Source: Legionella rubrilucens
GTDB taxonomy: Bacteria; Pseudomonadota; Gammaproteobacteria; Legionellales; Legionellaceae
DNA length: 64,000 nt
Reading direction: 5' to 3'
Assembly: GCF_001468125.1 (NCBI RefSeq)
Contig: NZ_LNYT01000007.1
Span: 173,125-237,124, forward strand
Shown in pieces: positions 59,870 through 64,000 of this stretch. The number at the start of each line of letters is the position of its first letter. The stretch's first letter is position 1. The translations under genes were made by a program, and so were the position numbers. Under the pieces are notes generated by a model that worked only from the letters and a program-made list of their open reading frames with translations, did not search any database and was not told the origin of the DNA.

Positions 59870-61000
59870 ATGGAACAACAGGATTACTACGAACTTCTCG
59901 GCGTGGGCCGTCATGCCGATGAAAACGAAATCAAAAAGGCCTATCGCAAGCTGGCCATGAAATACCACCCTGATCGTAATTCCAATGACAAAGAGTCTGA
60001 AGAAAAATTCAAGGAAATTCAAAAAGCCTACGCAGTACTGTCTGATCCGCAGAAACGAGCGGCCTATGATCAGTTTGGTCATGCCGGCGTTGATCCATCC
60101 ATGCGCGGCGGATTTGGAGGTTTTGGCGGGTTTGGCGATGTGTTTGAAGACATTTTCGAAAACATCTTCTCTGGCGGACGCGGGCCGGGGCGCCAATCAC
60201 GCGGTCAGCGAGGTGCAGATCTGCAATACAATCTGCAACTGACCCTGGAAGAAGCAGCAGCAGGCAAGCAGGTCGAAATTACCGTACCCCGTCATGCGGC
60301 CTGTGGGGTCTGTCATGGTTCGGGAGCAAAGCCCGGCTCCAGCCCTAAAAATTGCGAAACCTGCGGCGGGGTGGGGCAGGTGCGTATCCAGCAGGGTTTC
60401 TTTTCCATTCAACAAACCTGCCCCGGTTGTCATGGCGAAGGTCGGGTGATTACGGATCCCTGCGGCAACTGCCATGGTCAGGGCCGCGTACGCGAAAGTA
60501 AAAAACTCACGGTGAAAATCCCGGCCGGCGTTGACAATGGCGACAGAGTCCGTTTGAGCGGCGAAGGGGAAGCCGGTATTCATGGCGGCGGCAGCGGAGA
60601 CTTGTATGTGCAAATCGGCGTCAAGGCGCATCCCATTTTTGAACGCAGCGACAGCGATCTGCATTGTGAAGTACCGATAAGCTTTGTCACAGCGGCACTG
60701 GGCGGCTCTATCGAAGTGCCTACCCTGGAAGGACGGGTTACCCTTAAGATCCCTGCCGAGACACAAACCGGCAAAGTATTTCGTTTAAGGGGTAAGGGAA
60801 TTAAATCCGTAAGAGGTCAGGGCGTTGGCGATTTGCTTTGCCGGGTGGTGGTGGAAACGCCGGTGAACTTATCCCGCGAACAGAAGGAGTTGTTAACTCA
60901 ATTGCAGGAATCTTTAGACAGCAGTAAAAAAACCCATTCGCCGCGTTTAAGCTCGTGGTTCGACGGTGTAAAAAAATTCTTCGAAGACATGAAATTTTAA
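59870..61000 (+). CDS. dnaJ: Chaperone DnaJ (Hsp40)
   Basis: 376 residues. N-terminal J domain with KYHPDRN, Gly/Phe-rich linker ([18 protein letters not shown]), four CxxCxGxG zinc repeats ([32 protein letters not shown]) and two C-terminal beta domains. It stimulates DnaK. No heat-shock promoter of its own is visible; expression probably relies on read-through from dnaK. There is only a weak ribosome site (GAGCAG). Confidence 0.97.
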   Translation: MEQQDYYELLGVGRHADENEIKKAYRKLAMKYHPDRNSNDKESEEKFKEIQKAYAVLSDPQKRAAYDQFGHAGVDPSMRGGFGGFGGFGDVFEDIFENIFSGGRGPGRQSRGQRGADLQYNLQLTLEEAAAGKQVEITVPRHAACGVCHGSGAKPGSSPKNCETCGGVGQVRIQQGFFSIQQTCPGCHGEGRVITDPCGNCHGQGRVRESKKLTVKIPAGVDNGDRVRLSGEGEAGIHGGGSGDLYVQIGVKAHPIFERSDSDLHCEVPISFVTAALGGSIEVPTLEGRVTLKIPAETQTGKVFRLRGKGIKSVRGQGVGDLLCRVVVETPVNLSREQKELLTQLQESLDSSKKTHSPRLSSWFDGVKKFFEDMKF

Positions 61001-61045
61001 CACGAGTACGTTACAATCCGTTAATTTTACTGCCAGCGACTGTCT

Positions 61046-61080
61046 GCTCTGAGCCGTTTCAACCCGAAAGGGCACAGAGC
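61046..61080 (+). promoter_or_regulatory. Structured leader upstream of carA
   Basis: Arms GCTCTG / CAGAGC enclose an inner CCC-GAAA-GGG hairpin (GNRA-type tetraloop, 61063-61072). It lies 28 bases before the carA start and could be an mRNA leader structure. No known riboswitch pattern is recognised. Confidence 0.35.
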
Positions 61081-61108
61081 CAAAGAGCCTTTAGTGAAGA
61101 GTATCTCC

Positions 61109-62257
61109 ATGTTTAATAAACCAGCAATTTTAGCGCTAGCCGATGGAACAGTATTCCGAGGGGTTTCCGTGGGTGCACACGGGGATTGCGTCGGTGAACT
61201 GGTTTTCAATACGTCGATGACTGGCTATCAGGAAATGCTAACCGATCCCTCCTATGCCAGGCAGATTATCACGCTGACGACGGCGCATGTGGGGAATACC
61301 GGTTGTAATGAAGAGGACATGGAGTCTTCAAGAATCTGGGCGGCAGGTCTTGTCATGCGCCATTGTTCCCTGATTCCGAGCAATTACCGTGCATCCCAAT
61401 CCCTGCCGGAGTGGCTCAAAAAACAAGGGGTTGTGGCCATCGCCGGAATAGATACCCGTCAATTGACTATCCTGCTGCGGGAAAAAGGGGCAATCGGGGC
61501 CTGTATCAGTACGCAGGATGATGAAGAAGCGGCTATTCACAAGGCGCAGCAGTTCGGCGGTCTGGACGGTCTGGATCTCGCCTGTGAAGTCTCACGCCAG
61601 ACCATCGAACGCTGGCATGACGGCCGCGGCGAATGGGGACAAAAATCCAGGCCTTCGCATTTTCATGTTGTCGCTTATGATTTTGGCGTGAAATACAATA
61701 TTCTGCGTATTCTGCATGAGAAAGGCTGCCATATCACCCTCGTGCCCGCGACTACCTCGGCCAAAGAGGCCCTGGCTTTAAATCCTGACGGTATCTTTTT
61801 ATCCAACGGTCCAGGCGATCCGTTTGCCTGTGATTATGCCATTGCTGCCACGCGTGAATTTTTAGAAAGAGACATTCCCCTCTTCGGCATTTGCCTGGGT
61901 TTTCAAATCCTGGCCTTAGCCGCTGGGGCTAAAACAGTAAAAATGAAATTTGGTCACCATGGCGCCAATCATCCCGTGATTGAAACACGGTCACCCCGCC
62001 GGGTATTCATCACCAGTCAGAACCATGGCTTTGCAGTGGAGGAAGCCAGTTTACCGGATTGCCTTGAAATCACGCACCGCTCACTGTTTGATAACAGCTT
62101 ACAGGGTATCCGACACAAGACCAAACCCGCTCTGGCTTTTCAGGGGCATCCGGAAGCAAGTCCAGGCCCGCATGAAATTGAAATCATTTTCGATGAATTT
62201 GTCACTATGATGGATTCAAATCATAAAACCAATTTAGGGAGAACAGGTAGTGAGTAA
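61109..62257 (+). CDS. carA: Carbamoyl-phosphate synthase small (glutaminase) subunit
   Basis: 382 residues from ATG 61109 (GAAGAG upstream; a GTG at 61094 adds five residues). The N-terminal CPSase domain ([18 protein letters not shown]) and C-terminal class I glutamine amidotransferase with nucleophile Cys in [15 protein letters not shown], the [10 protein letters not shown] turn, and [10 protein letters not shown] (His-Glu). It supplies ammonia for arginine and pyrimidine synthesis. Unusually, carB does not follow: metK overlaps the stop, so carB must lie elsewhere. Confidence 0.96.
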   Translation: MFNKPAILALADGTVFRGVSVGAHGDCVGELVFNTSMTGYQEMLTDPSYARQIITLTTAHVGNTGCNEEDMESSRIWAAGLVMRHCSLIPSNYRASQSLPEWLKKQGVVAIAGIDTRQLTILLREKGAIGACISTQDDEEAAIHKAQQFGGLDGLDLACEVSRQTIERWHDGRGEWGQKSRPSHFHVVAYDFGVKYNILRILHEKGCHITLVPATTSAKEALALNPDGIFLSNGPGDPFACDYAIAATREFLERDIPLFGICLGFQILALAAGAKTVKMKFGHHGANHPVIETRSPRRVFITSQNHGFAVEEASLPDCLEITHRSLFDNSLQGIRHKTKPALAFQGHPEASPGPHEIEIIFDEFVTMMDSNHKTNLGRTGSE

Positions 62258-63398
62258 TTTTCACGTTTTTACTTCGGAATCCGTTTCAGAAGGCCATCCG
62301 GATAAGATTGCGGATCAGATTTCCGATGCGATTTTAGATGCCATTTTAGCCAAAGATCCCAAAGCCCGTGTGGCGTGCGAAACCCTGGTAAAGACCGGTA
62401 TGGTGTTAGTCGGCGGGGAAATTACTACCACCGCCTGGGTCGATGTGGAAGAAATCACCCGAGGCGTTATTCGCGACATCGGTTACAACAGTTCGGAGAT
62501 GGGTTTTGATTGGGCGTCCTGTGCCGTGTTGTGCGCGATCGGTAAACAGTCTCCCGACATCGCTCAGGGTGTGGACAATCAGGAAACCAAAATACTCGGC
62601 GCCGGTGATCAGGGGCTGATGTTCGGTTATGCCAGCCGTGAAACCGATGTGTTTATGCCGGCTCCTATCGCCTACTCCCATCGCCTGATGGCAAAGCAGG
62701 CGCAGATGCGGAAAGAAAGGAAATTACCCTGGTTGCGTCCTGATGCCAAATGCCAGTTGACCATGCGCTATGAGCAGGGCAAACCGGTGGCCATCGATAC
62801 CATCGTGTTCTCTACCCAGCATGCTCCCGATATCAGTCACAAGGAATTATGCGAAGCCGTCCGTGAAGAAATCATCAAGCCGATTTTACCGGCTGAATGG
62901 TTAACGCCGTCAACCCGCTATTTTATTAATCCCACAGGCCGTTTTGTAATCGGCGGACCATTAGGGGATTGTGGTTTGACCGGACGAAAAATTATTGTGG
63001 ATACCTATGGCGGCATGGCACGCCATGGCGGCGGATGTTTCTCTGGTAAGGACCCGTCCAAAGTAGATCGTTCTGCTGCTTATGCTGCTCGTCACGTGGC
63101 TAAAAACCTGGTGGCTGCCGGCATTGCTGACAAATGCGAAATTCAGGTTTCTTATGCAATCGGCGTGGCGGAGCCCACGTCCATCAGCATCGACACCTAC
63201 AATACCGGACGTTTATCCAATGACACCATCATTGATTTGATCAATACGCACTTCGATTTAACGCCGCAGGGGATTATTGATCATCACGATTTGCTGCGCC
63301 CCATTTATCGGCAGACAGCCGCGTATGGTCACTATGGCCGCAATGATCTTCCCTGGGAGCGTCTGGACAAAGTCGATGCCCTTAAAAGAGCACTGTAA
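62250..63398 (+). CDS. metK: S-adenosylmethionine synthase
   Basis: 382 residues from a GTG start behind GGGAGAAC, overlapping the carA stop by eight bases. [30 protein letters not shown] (signature 1) and [16 protein letters not shown] (signature 2) are all present. It makes SAM from methionine and ATP. It is followed by ahcY 59 bp later, so the methyl-cycle enzymes that make SAM and remove its by-product SAH lie together. Confidence 0.97.
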   Translation: MSNFHVFTSESVSEGHPDKIADQISDAILDAILAKDPKARVACETLVKTGMVLVGGEITTTAWVDVEEITRGVIRDIGYNSSEMGFDWASCAVLCAIGKQSPDIAQGVDNQETKILGAGDQGLMFGYASRETDVFMPAPIAYSHRLMAKQAQMRKERKLPWLRPDAKCQLTMRYEQGKPVAIDTIVFSTQHAPDISHKELCEAVREEIIKPILPAEWLTPSTRYFINPTGRFVIGGPLGDCGLTGRKIIVDTYGGMARHGGGCFSGKDPSKVDRSAAYAARHVAKNLVAAGIADKCEIQVSYAIGVAEPTSISIDTYNTGRLSNDTIIDLINTHFDLTPQGIIDHHDLLRPIYRQTAAYGHYGRNDLPWERLDKVDALKRAL

Positions 63399-63408
63399 TT
63401 AAGCAACG

Positions 63409-63435
63409 GCCTGTTGCCTTGGCAACAGGCTTTTT
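63409..63435 (+). terminator. Hairpin with T-run between metK and ahcY
   Basis: GCCTGTTGCC / GGCAACAGGC form a perfect 10-base arm pair followed by TTTTT. A strong intrinsic terminator (or attenuator) 23 bases before ahcY. Confidence 0.8.
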
Positions 63436-63457
63436 AGTCGTGAGAAAGGATAATCAC

Positions 63458-64000
63458 ATGAAACACATCGATGCATTGAGTACGCCTCGTGTCGGTCAGG
63501 ATTTTAAAGTGGCTGATATTTCCTTAGCCGCCTGGGGCCGCAAAGAAATAGCCATTGCTGAAACTGAAATGCCAGGCTTGATGGCCTTACGTCAGGAATT
63601 TGCCAAAACTCAACCCCTGAAGGGGGCAAGGATTGCCGGCTGCCTGCACATGACTATTCAGACCGCCGTGTTAATCGAAACCCTGATTGCCCTGGGCGCA
63701 GAGGTGCGTTGGTCTTCCTGTAATATCTTTTCCACCCAGGATCAGGCGGCTGCGGCAATTGCGGCGAGCGGCGTTCAGGTATTTGCCTGGAAGGGAGAAA
63801 CGGAAGAAGAATACTGGTGGTGCGTGGAGCAAACCATCCGCGGGCCTGATGGCTGGGAACCGAACCTCCTGCTGGATGACGGCGGCGATTTGACTCAGGT
63901 GATGCACGAAAAATACCCCGAACTGTTAAAGAACGTGCGAGGCGTTTCTGAGGAAACCACAACTGGCGTGGCCCGTCTGTATGAAATGGCTAAACAACAT
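63458..64000 (+). CDS. ahcY: S-adenosylhomocysteine hydrolase (5' part, cut by window end)
   Basis: The first 181 codons are present; the frame is open to the window edge. The start ATG 63458 follows [63 protein letters not shown] and [16 protein letters not shown] are the standard AHCY start and adenosine-binding region. It splits SAH into adenosine and homocysteine. No SAH riboswitch is recognisable in the 59-bp gap before it. Confidence 0.96.
   Translation, partial: MKHIDALSTPRVGQDFKVADISLAAWGRKEIAIAETEMPGLMALRQEFAKTQPLKGARIAGCLHMTIQTAVLIETLIALGAEVRWSSCNIFSTQDQAAAAIAASGVQVFAWKGETEEEYWWCVEQTIRGPDGWEPNLLLDDGGDLTQVMHEKYPELLKNVRGVSEETTTGVARLYEMAKQH

Noticed and set aside
63399-63457. SAH riboswitch before ahcY
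   Set aside because: The gap is only 59 bp and is filled by a simple 10-bp hairpin with T-run; no room for the riboswitch core.

Overview
The window reads as chromosomal DNA of a Legionella-type gammaproteobacterium. Three things point there. Ordinary gammaproteobacterial housekeeping genes (ispB, ychF, pth, rplY, rplU-rpmA-obgE, radA, recG, argS, hemE, grpE-dnaK-dnaJ, carA, metK, ahcY) alternate with large proteins of eukaryotic-like or effector type. Several of those large proteins end in Glu-rich tails. Two unrelated genes carry tandem CTTAAT-type elements matching the consensus known for the Legionella response regulator PmrA. Base composition looks fairly balanced, apparently higher in GC than L. 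pneumophila; species is not assigned.

Layout. 1-13 kb: a giant protein of at least 3,618 residues with a SecA/DEAD-type motor core followed by a J-domain-like HPD segment, then a 585-residue protein with the R / S-x-S / E-x-E pattern of ADP-ribosyltransferases. 13-18 kb: tRNA-Pro(CGG) directly behind ispB, a membrane diguanylate cyclase divergent from a TackOD1-like zinc protein with a degenerate GGDEF domain, and a calpain-like cysteine protease with Cys, His and Asn all visible. 18-30 kb: translation and ribosome genes, obgE, a licD / HAD-nucleotidyltransferase / mscS / cinA minus-strand cluster, xseB-ispA, an FAD oxidoreductase and radA. 30-39 kb: a patatin, a minus-strand CDF-hprA-ZIP-maf cluster, a 402-bp intergenic region with three perfect DnaA boxes, a cysteine-dioxygenase-like cupin, recG and an AI-2E-type permease.

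39-53 kb is the accessory stretch. It holds a Cys-nucleophile alpha/beta-hydrolase-like protein and a 622-residue protein with a Gly/Ala-rich membrane tail, each behind a PmrA-type box; an APC permease broken by a frameshift; argS plus a SPOR protein; a P-type ATPase that has lost catalytic motif residues and is split before its last membrane segment by a 5-bp tandem duplication; folB; an unrecognised 423-residue protein; and a zinc phospholipase C-like protein. 53-64 kb is conserved: hemE, a YheT-like hydrolase, class II DAHP synthase, grpE and dnaK behind heat-shock (sigma-32-type) promoters, dnaJ, carA, metK and the first 181 codons of ahcY.

Together the accessory genes look like a scattered set of host-interaction proteins (motor/chaperone-like, ADP-ribosyltransferase, protease, lipases, membrane protein) inserted between core operons. 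Secretion is inferred from gene type, tails and promoters; nothing in the sequence proves it. All calls were made by reading the sequence and its translations; no database search was run.
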